From the NCBI RefSeq assembly GCF_024519455.1, contig NZ_JALJRY010000033.1, forward strand, positions 55,378 to 119,377: a stretch of DNA of 64,000 bases. The letters run 5' to 3'. Shown piece after piece: positions 40,532-49,390 of the stretch. Position 1 is the stretch's first letter. Each line of letters begins with the position of its first letter. This DNA is from Streptomyces sp. STR69 (GTDB taxonomy: Bacteria; Actinomycetota; Actinomycetes; Streptomycetales; Streptomycetaceae). A program made the position numbers and the translations under genes. Under the pieces are notes generated by a model that was given only the letters and a program-made list of their open reading frames with translations, did no database searches and was not told where the DNA came from.

Positions 40532-42687
40532 TCCTGTCCTCGCTGCGTACGCGGTGGGCCTCGCTGCTCGGTTCGTTCGTGGCCGTGGCGCTGGGGGTCG
40601 CGGTGTCGGCGTCGACGCTCGCGGGACTCGCCTCGGCGGTGGGCGCACCGGCTCCGGCACCGGTGCGCTTCGCGTCCTCGCCCGTGGTGGTGATGGGCCG
40701 CGACACGCTCACGGTGGAGGTGCGACGCGGCCCGTCGGTCGCCCGGGTGTCGAAGAAGCTCGCTCATCCACACCCTGTGGACAACCAACTCCTCGCCGAC
40801 TTGCGGACGTTGGGCCCGGTCCGCATGGACGGCGGCGGCCGGCGGGACGCGGTCGGAATCGACGCACCGGTCGCGGCGGTGCGGGCAGTCGTCGACGGTC
40901 GGGCACGCGTGCTGACGGGAGACGACCGCCGGCTCGCCGACCCGGCCACGGCGCGCGACGCCGAACTGCTCGTCTCCGTCGTCGCGCTGCTCGGCACGGC
41001 CGCCGGGGTCACCTCCTTCGTGTCCGTGTTCGTCACGGCGTCGACCTTCGCCTTCGTGATCGCCCTGCGCAGAAGGGAGTTGGGGCTGCTGCGGATGGCC
41101 GGGGCGACGCCGGGGCAGATACGGCGGACGCTGCTCGGGGAGGCCGGGGCGGTGGGGCTCGTGGCGTCGGCGGCCGGGTGCGCGCTGGGGACCCGGGCCG
41201 CACCCCGGTTGGTGCGGGCGCTGGTGGAGGGCGGGGTGGCACCGTCGTGGTTCGCACTGCGGGCGGAGGTGCGCTGGCCGTACGAAGTCGCCTTCGGGGT
41301 CGGGGTGTTGGTGGCGCTGACCGGGGCGTGGACGGCCGCGTGGCGGGCGGGACGGGTCGGGCCCGCGGAGGCGTTGCGGGAGGCGGCCGTGGACACGGGG
41401 GTGCTGCCGTGGTCGCGGAAGCTGATCGGCGGGCTGCTGCTGGCGGCCGGACTGGCCCTGCTCGCCCGGTCGTTGTGGACGGACCCGGCGGACCTGCTGA
41501 AACGGAAGTCGTACACGACCCGGCCGATGCTCCTCATCACGGCGGTGGCGACCCTGACACCGGCCTTGACGGGCCCAGTCGTCAGGCTGCTGGTCCGACT
41601 GCCGGGTGCCGCCGGACTACTGATCCGCGAGAACTCGGCGGCATCCGTACGGCGAACCGCCGCCGTTGCGGCGCCGGTTCTGGTGACGGTCGCGCTGGCC
41701 GGTTCGCTGCTGGGGTCGGCGTGGACGGTCACGGAGGCGAAGGCGACGGAGGCACGGGAGCGGACACGGGCCCAACTCGTGGTCACGGGCGATGGGTTGA
41801 GGGTCCCGGTGGCGCAGGGGGCGACGATCTCCGCGTCCGCCTCGACGGCGGTCTTCGTGCGGGAGGACGGTACGGCGCTCATCCGGTCCGACGCTCGTGC
41901 CGTACGGGATGTGCGGGCGTTCACGGAGGTCACGCGGTTGCCGGTGATCGCCGGTGACGCAAGGGAGTTGGACGACCGGTCGATCGTGGTGAACGAGGAG
42001 TGGCGGCAGCACACGGTCGGCACGTGGGTGCGGGTGTGGCTCGGGGACGGACGGCCGGCCCGGCTGCGGATCGTGGCGGTACTGGCGCGGGGCACCGGGG
42101 ACAACGGCGTGTACGTGACGGCGGCGAACGCGGCGGGGGCGGGGGTGGACCGACTGGAGGTACGGGTCGCGGGCGGCGCGGCGGAACGGGCCCGGGTGGC
42201 GGGCGAGTTGAAGGCGTCCGGGGGCACGGTGCGCAGCGCGGGGGCGTGGCTGGCGGAGACGTCTCCCCGGGCGGGACTCCGGGACGGCGGAGGCGGGGCC
42301 CGGACACGACTCGGGCTGTTCGTCGTCCTGGGCATCTCCCTTGTGTACGCGGGGATTTCACTCGCGACGACCCTGCTGATGGCGACGTCCGCACGGGGCG
42401 CCGAACTACGGACACTGCGGCTCACGGGAGCAACTCGCGGACAGGTCCTCGGAGTTGTGACGGGCGAGGCGCTGGTGGCCGTCGGGGTGGGGGCCGGGCT
42501 CGGGACGGCGGTGAGCGCACTCGAACTCGGCGGACTGGCCGGGGCGTTGGGAGTGTTGGGGGCGCCTGTGGGGGTGGGGGTGCCTTGGGGGGTGATGGGG
42601 GCGTGCGTGGGGGCGTGTGCCGTGATCGGGGTGGTTTCGGCGGGAGTTGGTGGTGCGATCTCGGCGCGGGTGTCAACTCGGGGTTGA
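40525..42687 (+). CDS. FtsX/MacB-type ABC permease
   Basis: A 720-residue permease with two FtsX domains: the first around SVVALLGTAAGVTSFVSVFVTASTFAFVIALRRRELGLLRMAGATPGQIRRTLLGE, the second around LGLFVVLGISLVYAGISLATTLLMATSARGAELRTLRLTGATRGQV. Between them is an extracytoplasmic domain and more helices. The GTG at 40525 overlaps the ATPase stop. Two-domain permeases of this type are frequent near antibiotic-sensing systems; here no histidine kinase is adjacent. Its last codons overlap the first operator of the Clp-N gene. Confidence 0.9.
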   Translation: MLILSSLRTRWASLLGSFVAVALGVAVSASTLAGLASAVGAPAPAPVRFASSPVVVMGRDTLTVEVRRGPSVARVSKKLAHPHPVDNQLLADLRTLGPVRMDGGGRRDAVGIDAPVAAVRAVVDGRARVLTGDDRRLADPATARDAELLVSVVALLGTAAGVTSFVSVFVTASTFAFVIALRRRELGLLRMAGATPGQIRRTLLGEAGAVGLVASAAGCALGTRAAPRLVRALVEGGVAPSWFALRAEVRWPYEVAFGVGVLVALTGAWTAAWRAGRVGPAEALREAAVDTGVLPWSRKLIGGLLLAAGLALLARSLWTDPADLLKRKSYTTRPMLLITAVATLTPALTGPVVRLLVRLPGAAGLLIRENSAASVRRTAAVAAPVLVTVALAGSLLGSAWTVTEAKATEARERTRAQLVVTGDGLRVPVAQGATISASASTAVFVREDGTALIRSDARAVRDVRAFTEVTRLPVIAGDARELDDRSIVVNEEWRQHTVGTWVRVWLGDGRPARLRIVAVLARGTGDNGVYVTAANAAGAGVDRLEVRVAGGAAERARVAGELKASGGTVRSAGAWLAETSPRAGLRDGGGGARTRLGLFVVLGISLVYAGISLATTLLMATSARGAELRTLRLTGATRGQVLGVVTGEALVAVGVGAGLGTAVSALELGGLAGALGVLGAPVGVGVPWGVMGACVGACAVIGVVSAGVGGAISARVSTRG

Positions 42688-42717
42688 CGGTCGCACCTTG
42701 TCAACCTACGGTTGACA
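42672..42717. promoter_or_regulatory. Two GTCAAC-N5-GTTGAC operators before the Clp-N gene
   Basis: GTCAACTCGGGGTTGAC (42672-42688) and TGTCAACCTACGGTTGACA (42699-42717). Both are GTCAAC-N5-GTTGAC dyads, 28 bp apart. The second ends one base before the ATG at 42719; the first overlaps the permease stop. Confidence 0.82.
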
Positions 42718-42718
42718 C

Positions 42719-43435
42719 ATGACGACCGATCCGAACGTCACCTCATCCGTACGTCTCGACGACCTCATCGCGGCCATCAAGAAGGTCCACCCCGCCCCGC
42801 TCGACCAGCTCCAGGACGCGGTCATCGCCGCCGACCACCTGGGCGACGTGGCCGACCACCTGATCGGCCACTTCGTGGACCAGGCCCGGCGCTCGGGCGC
42901 CTCCTGGACCGACATCGGCAGGAGCATGGGCGTCACCCGGCAGGCCGCGCAGAAGCGCTTCGTCGCCAAGGAGTCCGCGGACCTCGACCCGAGTCAGGGG
43001 TTCAGCCGGTACACCGTACGGGCCCGCAACGTGGTGATGGCCGCCCACAACGAGGCCATCGCCGCCCGCAACCCCGAGGGCCGTCCCGAACACCTCGTCC
43101 TCGGTCTGCTCGCCGAACCGGACGCCCTCGCGGGCAAGGCGATCACCGCACAGGGAATCCTCCTGGACGCCGTGCGCCAGGCGGCGACCGCGGCGCTTCC
43201 GCCGGCCGCCGAGGAGGTCCCGGACCTCGTCCCCTACGGCCCCGACGCCAAGAAGGTCCTGGAACTCACCTTCCGCGAAGCCCTGCGCCTGGGCCACAAC
43301 TACATCGGCACCGAACACATCCTGCTCGCCCTGCTGGAGCACGAGAACGGCGAGGGCGTGCTCAACAGCCTGGGCATCGACAAGCCCACGTCCGAACGGC
43401 ACATCGCCGAGATGCTGCACCCGCTCCAGAGCTGA
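42719..43435 (+). CDS. HTH and Clp N-terminal domain protein
   Basis: A 238-residue protein with no AAA module. Residues about 61-81 (ASWTDIGRSMGVTRQAAQKR) form a clear helix-turn-helix. Two Clp_N repeats follow: FSRYTVRARNVVMAAHNEAIAARNPEGRPEHLVLGLL, and PYGPDAKKVLELTFREALRLGHNYIGTEHILLALLEHENG. Such proteins are usually annotated Clp-protease N-terminal proteins, but the HTH suggests a DNA-binding regulator. The two operators directly before the start codon suggest autorepression. A short or absent leader is implied, since an operator abuts the ATG. Confidence 0.85.
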   Translation: MTTDPNVTSSVRLDDLIAAIKKVHPAPLDQLQDAVIAADHLGDVADHLIGHFVDQARRSGASWTDIGRSMGVTRQAAQKRFVAKESADLDPSQGFSRYTVRARNVVMAAHNEAIAARNPEGRPEHLVLGLLAEPDALAGKAITAQGILLDAVRQAATAALPPAAEEVPDLVPYGPDAKKVLELTFREALRLGHNYIGTEHILLALLEHENGEGVLNSLGIDKPTSERHIAEMLHPLQS

Positions 43436-43437
43436 CC

Positions 43438-43977
43438 TCAGAACTGGCTCGTGTCGAGGTCGAACCCGAGCGGCTCCGGCAGCGCCACGGTCTTGGAGAT
43501 CTCGATCTCGGCGGCACGCGTGTAGCGGTCCTCGGAGGGCTCGCTGTAGACGATGACCGTGCCGGCCTCGCGGTCGATCAGCAGGTAGCAGGGGATGCCC
43601 GCCCGGGCGTAACCGCGGAGCTTGGGCCCGCGGTCGTTGTCGGCGGTGGACTCGGAGGTCACCTCGCCGACGAGCACCACGGGCGCGGGGTCGTGATAGC
43701 GCCGGTCGTCGGCGAAACTGCCCTTCGGAGCGATCACCAGGTCCGGGATGACCTTGCCGGTGTCGGACGCTCCCGGAACGTGCAGACCGAGGCCGGTGTA
43801 GCGACCGTAGTCCTTTCGATGGTCCCGGACCTGGCCGGTGACCTCGGACACGATCTCTTCATGCTCCCCATTGGCCGGAGGCACCACGTGGATCTTCCCT
43901 TCGATCAACTCCACGCGCCAGCCCTCCGGGGCGGCAGCGTCGAACGCATCGAAGGCGGCCTCGACGGACGCGTCCAT
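43438..43977 (-). CDS. Uma2-family (DUF820) putative endonuclease
   Basis: A 179-residue protein with the restriction-endonuclease-like Uma2 fold: WRVELIEGKIHVVPPANGEHEEIVSEV, VIPDLVIAPKGSFA with the conserved Asp, then VVLVGEVTSESTADNDRGPKLRGYARAGIPCYLLID, containing the Glu and Lys of the PD-(D/E)xK-like site. The start at 43977 follows GGAGGAGAGG. The family is plentiful in Streptomyces and cyanobacteria and has no confirmed role. It is convergent with the Clp-N gene, with only 2 bp between stops. Confidence 0.88.
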   Translation of the reverse strand: MDASVEAAFDAFDAAAPEGWRVELIEGKIHVVPPANGEHEEIVSEVTGQVRDHRKDYGRYTGLGLHVPGASDTGKVIPDLVIAPKGSFADDRRYHDPAPVVLVGEVTSESTADNDRGPKLRGYARAGIPCYLLIDREAGTVIVYSEPSEDRYTRAAEIEISKTVALPEPLGFDLDTSQF

Positions 43978-44220
43978 GCGCCTCTCCTCCGTCGGACTCG
44001 GATGAGGGCTCAGTCGGCGTTCCGGGGCGGTCAGTGCCACGGCGGACCTCCTTCGTACGGAGCGACCCTGCCAGCGTAGGCGAGAAGGCCGCCCGCGATC
44101 TCGCGATGCGTCACTCGTACGAGTGTGCGCGTGACGTTTCTTCGCTCGGGGACGCTTCGCCCGCGAGCCGGTTCGCGCAGGTCGGGGCCGCTGTCAGACC
44201 TGCGTGCCACACTCGCGAAC

Positions 44221-45912
44221 ATGACCGATCGCTGGGCGCTCGCCCCGGCCGAGGGTGGTGGTGTCGAGGTCGCCGCCCTCGGTCCCGACGGGCTGCCCGG
44301 GCCGGGGGCCGTGCGGTGGGAGCCGGATCTCGTCGAGGCCGTGCGCGGGCGGCCGGAGGTCGGCCGGTGGGTGTGGCGGTCCACCGCCGAGGTGTATCCG
44401 GCGCTGCTCGCCGCGGGGGTGCGGGTGGAGCGGTGCTACGACGTGGAGGACGCCGAGACCCTGCTGCTCGGCCACGAGGGACGACACGGCGAGCCGCGGT
44501 CGGCCGCCGCCGCACTGGCCCGGCTGCGCGGCGGACCCGTACCGCCGGATCCGCCGCAGCGGGCCGCCGAACCCGGCTCGCAGTCCTCGCTCTTCGAACC
44601 GCAGAGCGTCCATCTCCCCCTCGCCGACCTCCTCTCCGTGTACGCCGAGCAGCAGCGGCGGCACGACACCACCGCGCACCCCGACCGGATGCGGCTGCTC
44701 ACCGCCTCCGAGTCGGCGGGCATGCTGGTCGCCGCCGAGATGAACCGGGCGGGGCTGCCGTGGAGCGCCGACGTGCACCGGGAGCTGCTGCACGAGCTGC
44801 TGGGCGAGCGGTACGCGGGAGGAGGCGAGCCACGGCGGCTCGCCGAGCTGGCCGACGAGGTGTCGGCCGCCTTCGGAAGGCGGGTGCGGCCGGACCTGCC
44901 CGCGGATGTCATCAAGGCCTTCGCGCAGGCCGGCATCAAGGTCAGATCGACCCGGCGCTGGGAGATCCAGTCCCTCGACCACCCGGCGGTGAAACCGCTG
45001 CTGGAGTACAAGAAGCTGTACCGGATCTGGGTGGCCCACGGCTGGTCCTGGCTGCAGGACTGGGTGCGGGACGGGCGGTTCCGGCCCGAGTTCCTGGCCG
45101 GCGGAACCGTCACCGGGCGCTGGGTCACCAACGGCGGGGGCGGGCTGCAGATCCCCAAGGTCATCCGGCGTGCGGTGGTCGCCGACCCGGGCTGGCGGCT
45201 CGTCGTCGCCGACGCCGACCAGATGGAGCCCCGGGTGCTCGCCGCGATCTCCCGCGACCCCGGGCTGATGGAGGTGGCCGGCCGCCCCACCGACCTCTAC
45301 CAGTCCGTGTCCGACCGCGCCTTCTCCGGCGACCGCGACCAGGCCAAGATCGCGGTGCTCGGCGCGGTCTACGGCCAGACCTCCGGCGACGGCCTCAAGA
45401 ACCTCGCCGCGCTACGACGCCGGTTCCCCAAGGCGGTGGCGTACGTCGACGAGGCCGCGCGGGCCGGTGAGGAGGGGCGGCTCGTGCGGACCTGGCTGGG
45501 GCGGACCTGCCCGCCGGTGGCCGGCGGCGAGGACGCCACGGAGGAGGCGGGCATCCCCCAGGACGAACCCGCCACCACCCCGGCCGACCAGGGCTGGGTG
45601 CCGGGCTACGCCTCCACCAACTCCCGCGCCCGGGGCCGCTTCGCCCGCAACTTCGTCGTCCAGGGCAGCGCCGCCGACTGGGCCCTCATCATGCTCGCCG
45701 CGCTCCGGCGGTCCTGCGCGGAACTGGCGGCCGAGCTGGTGTTCTTCCAGCACGACGAGGTGATCGTGCACTGCCCGAAGGAGGAGGCGGAGACCGTGGC
45801 CGCCGCGATACGGGAGGCGGCCGACCTGGCCGGACGCCTGACGTTCGGCGAGACACCGGTCCGCTTCCCGTTCACCGTCGCGGTCGTCGAGTGCTACGCC
45901 GACGCCAAATGA
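44221..45912 (+). CDS. Family A DNA polymerase-like protein (bifunctional 3'-5' exonuclease/polymerase annotation)
   Basis: A 563-residue protein with a PolA-type polymerase domain. Motif A is VADADQMEPRVLAAISRDPGLM, motif B covers DQAKIAVLGAVYGQTSGDGL, and motif C is FFQHDEVIVHCP, with the two catalytic Asp residues in A and C. The N-terminal 250 residues, where a 3'-5' exonuclease would lie, show no clear DxE motif, so proofreading is doubtful. It is smaller than PolI and lacks the 5' nuclease. Such standalone PolA-like proteins are conserved in Streptomyces as accessory polymerases. The ATG at 44221 was preferred to a GTG-type start further upstream. Confidence 0.88.
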   Translation: MTDRWALAPAEGGGVEVAALGPDGLPGPGAVRWEPDLVEAVRGRPEVGRWVWRSTAEVYPALLAAGVRVERCYDVEDAETLLLGHEGRHGEPRSAAAALARLRGGPVPPDPPQRAAEPGSQSSLFEPQSVHLPLADLLSVYAEQQRRHDTTAHPDRMRLLTASESAGMLVAAEMNRAGLPWSADVHRELLHELLGERYAGGGEPRRLAELADEVSAAFGRRVRPDLPADVIKAFAQAGIKVRSTRRWEIQSLDHPAVKPLLEYKKLYRIWVAHGWSWLQDWVRDGRFRPEFLAGGTVTGRWVTNGGGGLQIPKVIRRAVVADPGWRLVVADADQMEPRVLAAISRDPGLMEVAGRPTDLYQSVSDRAFSGDRDQAKIAVLGAVYGQTSGDGLKNLAALRRRFPKAVAYVDEAARAGEEGRLVRTWLGRTCPPVAGGEDATEEAGIPQDEPATTPADQGWVPGYASTNSRARGRFARNFVVQGSAADWALIMLAALRRSCAELAAELVFFQHDEVIVHCPKEEAETVAAAIREAADLAGRLTFGETPVRFPFTVAVVECYADAK

Positions 45913-45931
45913 AGAACGAGCGCTACGACGG

Positions 45932-48900
45932 TCAACGCGCGTCACCCTGCGCCAACAGCTTGCCCAGCTCCTCCACGACGGCCTTCTCGTCCGTCCCGTC
46001 GAGCGCGGCAAGGGCGGTCCGCCACTCCTCGTACGCCTCCTCCGCGCGGCCCTGTTCCCGTAGCAGCAGGCCGAGTTGGTGCCGAGCGAGACCGCCCATG
46101 TAACGGTCGGCGCGGGCGTCGGCGCGGCGCAGCAGTTCCGCGCACTCGGCGCCGGCGGCGTCCGTCCGGCCGAGCAGCCGCAGCGCCCGGACCAGTCCGA
46201 GCCGGGTCTGCGACTCGCCGTGCCAGTCGCCGAGGTCGCCGAGGATGCGCAGGCTCTCCTCGAAGTGCGGTACGGCGGCGGCCGGTTCGCCGAGGGCGAG
46301 GTGGGCGTAACCGATGTTGCAGTGCGCGGAGTGCTGCACGATCACCGCGCCGATCTCGACGCCGATGGCCAGCGAACGCCGGTGCTGCTCGATGGCGGCG
46401 CGCGGGTCGGTGTGCTCGTACAGGTTGCCGAGATGGCTGTAGGTCACGGCCTCGCCGTGCGGGTCGTCCAACTGCCGTGAGTACGCGAGGCTCTGGCGCA
46501 GCGCGACCCCGGACTCGGCGTGCCTGCCCAGGCCTTCGAGGAGGAGACCCCGGTTGTTGAGACACCGGCGGATCCAGGAGGTCGCGTCGAGCCGCCACCA
46601 GATCGCCAGCGCCTGGTCGTTGAGACCGAGGGCCTCGCTCTGCCGGCCGGTCAGAAAGTGCAGCCCGGCGAGATCGCCCAGCGCGTACGCCTCCGCCGCC
46701 GCGTCCCCGAGCCGCCGCGCCGCGCCCAGACCGACCCGGCCGAGCACCTCCATCTCGGCGACCCGCCCACCGCGCAGCACATACGGGAAGAGCAGCCGGA
46801 CGAGGGTCGAGACGTGGGCGGTTCTGCGGTGGTCGGGGCTGTCGCCGTACCGGCTGACGAGCGTCACCACGTTCTCCAGCTCCAAGTCGCCCCAGGCGAA
46901 GCCCTCCTGGGAGTCCCGGAAGGGAGCGACGGCTGCCACCTCCGCCGCATGTCCGGGGAGCTGGGCGGAGGTCGGCCGACGCCGGTCGTCCTGGTCGAGG
47001 CCCGGTTCGACGATCGCGGTGAGCGTGCGCTCGGCAACGGCGGCGTACCAGGCGAGCGCTACGTCGACGAGGTCGCCCTTCCCGTCGCCCTTCCCTTCCA
47101 TGTCCCCCTCCCGCTGCGCCAGTTCGCGGGCGAAGTCTCGGACCAGGTCGTGGGGGGCGTAGCGGCCGTATGCCGTCTCCTCCAGGAGGGCTACGTCGAC
47201 CAGGCGGTCGAGGGCGGCCTCGGCGCGGCGTTCGTCGGTGGCGGTGAGGCGGGCGAGCAGGGGGGCGCCGTACGCCGGGAGGTCGAGGGCGCCGATGTGG
47301 TGCAGGGCGAGGGCCGCGTCCCGGTCGGTCTCGCGGTCGGAGGCGGCGAGCGCGTCGTGGGCCACCGCCAGGGAACGGCGGACGCTGAGGTCGTCGTACT
47401 CCAGGTGATGCAACCGGCCCTCGGTCGCTGCCAGTTGACCGGCCAGGACACCCGGGGTGAGCGCCCTGCGCGCGGCGAGGCGGGCGGCGACGACACGCAG
47501 CGCGAGCGGAAGGCGGCCGGTGAGTTCGACCAGCGGGTGGGCCGCGTCGAGACCCTCCCGGCCCGACACCGCGCGCAGCAGTGCCGCGCTGTCCTCCCCG
47601 GACAGCGGCGCGAGCGGGAAGCGGCGGGCGCCGTCCAGGGCGGTCAGCGGCGAACGGCTGGTGACGAGGACCGCGCAGCCGGTGCCGCCCGGCAGCAACG
47701 GCCGTACCTGGGCGGCGTTCCCGGCGTCGTCCAGCACCATGAGCGTGCGGGTGGGGGCCAACAGGGAGCGCAGCAACGCGGCTGCCGCGTCCGGGTGTTC
47801 GGGGATGTGCCGGGGTTCGGCGCCGAGGTCGCGGAGCAGCGCGTGGAGGGCCTGGCCGGAGGTGAGGGGGGCCATGCCCGGGGTGGCGCCGTGCAGGTTC
47901 ACGTACAACTGCCCGTCGGGAAAGCGTTCCCGCAGCTCATGGGCGGTGTGCAGGGCGAGGGCGCTCTTGCCCACGCCGGCCATGCCGCTGATGACGACCA
48001 GCGGGTGCGAGCCGGGCTCCGCGGAAGGCCGCGCGAGGATGTCGCGCAGGGCGTCGAGGGTGTCGCCGCGACCGGTGAAGTGGGCGGGCGGGGGCGGGAG
48101 TTGGGCGGGGTGGGGCGACGGGGGCGAGTGGGCGGCGGGCGCACCGGCCGCGGCGGGTACGTCCACCGGCTCGTCCGCGCCGGCACCTCCACCGGCCTCG
48201 ACGGGACCGGGGTCCCCGTCCCGAATCTCGACCACCCCCCGCAACACCTCCACATGCGCCTCCCGCACCCCCGCCCCCGGCTCGATGCCGAGTTCCTCGA
48301 TCAGGCGGTTGCGCAGGTCGCGGTGGACGGCCAGGGCCTCGGGCTGGCGGCCGGTGCGGTGGAGGGCGAGCATCAGCTGGCGGTGATAGCCCTCCCGGAG
48401 GGGATGGTCGGCGACCAGCGCGGCCAACTCCGGTACCAGCGCGCCGAGTCGTACCCCGCCGAGGGCGAGCTCCGCGTCGTAGCGCCATTCGAGGGCGAGG
48501 AGGCGGGCCTCGGTGAGGCGTTGGGCGAAGGCGTAGCCGCCGAGTTCGGGGGGCAGGCCGCTGAGCGGGGTGCCGCGCCACAGCGCGAGGGCCGCCGTGC
48601 ACGCGCGGACGGTCCGGGGCCAGTCCCGGTCGGCATGTGCGGTGCGGGCCTCGGCGACCTGGGCCTCGAAGACGTGGACGTCCAACTCACCCGCGTCGAC
48701 GTGGAGTTGGTAGCCCGGCGGGACGGCGCGCAGCCGGTCCGGGTCGTCGAGGAGGCGGCGCAGCCGGGTCACGTGGTTGTGCAGGGAGGCATGCGCGGAG
48801 GCCGGCGGTGAGCCGCCCCACAGGGCGTCCTTGAGGGCGTCGACGGAGACGACCCGGCCGGGTTCCAGGAGCAGCGCGGCGAGCAGGACCCGCACCTTGG

Positions 48901-48985
48901 TGCCGCCGATGGGCTGCACCAGCTCGCCGTCACGGCCGTAGAGGACAGTCGTGCCCAGCAGTCCGAACCGCAGCTCGCACCGCAT
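45932..48985 (-). CDS. AfsR-like SARP regulator: BTAD, NB-ARC and TPR domains
   Basis: About 1017 residues. The N-terminal OmpR-like winged helix (RFGLLGTTVLYGRDGELVQPIGGTKVRVLLAALLL, then LHNHVTRLRRLLDD) is followed by a bacterial transcriptional activation domain (about 95-245). An NB-ARC ATPase comes next, with P-loop GMAGVGKSALALH and Walker B TLMVLDDAGNAAQV, and then C-terminal TPR repeats (around LNNRGLLLEGLGRHAESGVALRQSLAYSRQLDD onward). It resembles AfsR and other large SARPs that activate secondary metabolism. No biosynthetic cluster is beside it, so its targets are elsewhere. Three phased dyads lie upstream of its start. GTG at 48988 is an alternative start. Confidence 0.92.
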   Translation of the reverse strand: MRCELRFGLLGTTVLYGRDGELVQPIGGTKVRVLLAALLLEPGRVVSVDALKDALWGGSPPASAHASLHNHVTRLRRLLDDPDRLRAVPPGYQLHVDAGELDVHVFEAQVAEARTAHADRDWPRTVRACTAALALWRGTPLSGLPPELGGYAFAQRLTEARLLALEWRYDAELALGGVRLGALVPELAALVADHPLREGYHRQLMLALHRTGRQPEALAVHRDLRNRLIEELGIEPGAGVREAHVEVLRGVVEIRDGDPGPVEAGGGAGADEPVDVPAAAGAPAAHSPPSPHPAQLPPPPAHFTGRGDTLDALRDILARPSAEPGSHPLVVISGMAGVGKSALALHTAHELRERFPDGQLYVNLHGATPGMAPLTSGQALHALLRDLGAEPRHIPEHPDAAAALLRSLLAPTRTLMVLDDAGNAAQVRPLLPGGTGCAVLVTSRSPLTALDGARRFPLAPLSGEDSAALLRAVSGREGLDAAHPLVELTGRLPLALRVVAARLAARRALTPGVLAGQLAATEGRLHHLEYDDLSVRRSLAVAHDALAASDRETDRDAALALHHIGALDLPAYGAPLLARLTATDERRAEAALDRLVDVALLEETAYGRYAPHDLVRDFARELAQREGDMEGKGDGKGDLVDVALAWYAAVAERTLTAIVEPGLDQDDRRRPTSAQLPGHAAEVAAVAPFRDSQEGFAWGDLELENVVTLVSRYGDSPDHRRTAHVSTLVRLLFPYVLRGGRVAEMEVLGRVGLGAARRLGDAAAEAYALGDLAGLHFLTGRQSEALGLNDQALAIWWRLDATSWIRRCLNNRGLLLEGLGRHAESGVALRQSLAYSRQLDDPHGEAVTYSHLGNLYEHTDPRAAIEQHRRSLAIGVEIGAVIVQHSAHCNIGYAHLALGEPAAAVPHFEESLRILGDLGDWHGESQTRLGLVRALRLLGRTDAAGAECAELLRRADARADRYMGGLARHQLGLLLREQGRAEEAYEEWRTALAALDGTDEKAVVEELGKLLAQGDAR

Positions 48986-49032
48986 CACGCCGACCCGTCG
49001 CCCTTCCGCGCGGCCCCGGCGGCCGTGCTCCG

Positions 49033-49091
49033 CGGCGGAGTCCTCCGCCGTCCCTGGCGGATTTCCGCCCTGTGTCCGGCGGTTTCCCGCC
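49033..49091. promoter_or_regulatory. Three phased GC dyads upstream of the SARP gene
   Basis: CGGCGGAGTCCTCCGCCG (49033-49050), GGCGGATTTCCGCC (49056-49069) and GGCGGTTTCCCGCC (49078-49091), all of the form GGCGG-N-CCGCC. Their centres are 21 and 22 bp apart, about two helical turns. The rest of the 48986-49390 gap holds only the terminator at 49326. Confidence 0.6.
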
Positions 49092-49325
49092 AGCCTGTCC
49101 CGGTCGCAGAGGGCCGGGATCCGCTACCGTACCCGCCCTCTCCCGCTGCCGCGCGGCGACTTCAGGCCAACCGTCCCCGGGGCCTCGGGCGCACCGTTGG
49201 CCACATGTTAGCGATTCGTTGGCGCGACCTGATGTGATCACTTCATCGGATCTGGCCCGACGGCGCGCGCGTACGACGCGCAACTCGGGGGAGTGTCGCC
49301 GTCGTGGCCGGGTCCGGGGACGCGA

Positions 49326-49364
49326 GAGGGCCCCGGTCGGCGGAGGTGAACGACCGGGGCCCTC
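49326..49364 (-). terminator. Hairpin terminator after the glycosyltransferase gene
   Basis: A 14-bp perfect stem (GAGGGCCCCGGTCG with CGACCGGGGCCCTC) and an 11-nt loop between the GT2 gene and the SARP promoter region. Confidence 0.85.
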
Positions 49365-49390
49365 GTCCCTTATGTCTACGGTTCGACGGA

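Noticed and set aside
44125..44220. N-terminal extension of the PolA-like protein
   Set aside because: The extra 32 residues are Arg/Ser-rich and unlike the family; the ATG at 44221 gives the usual opening.
46520..48811. A 763-residue plus-strand open frame opposite the SARP gene
   Set aside because: Composition is that of an antisense shadow (Gly, Arg, Val, Gln rich); the minus-strand SARP is certain.
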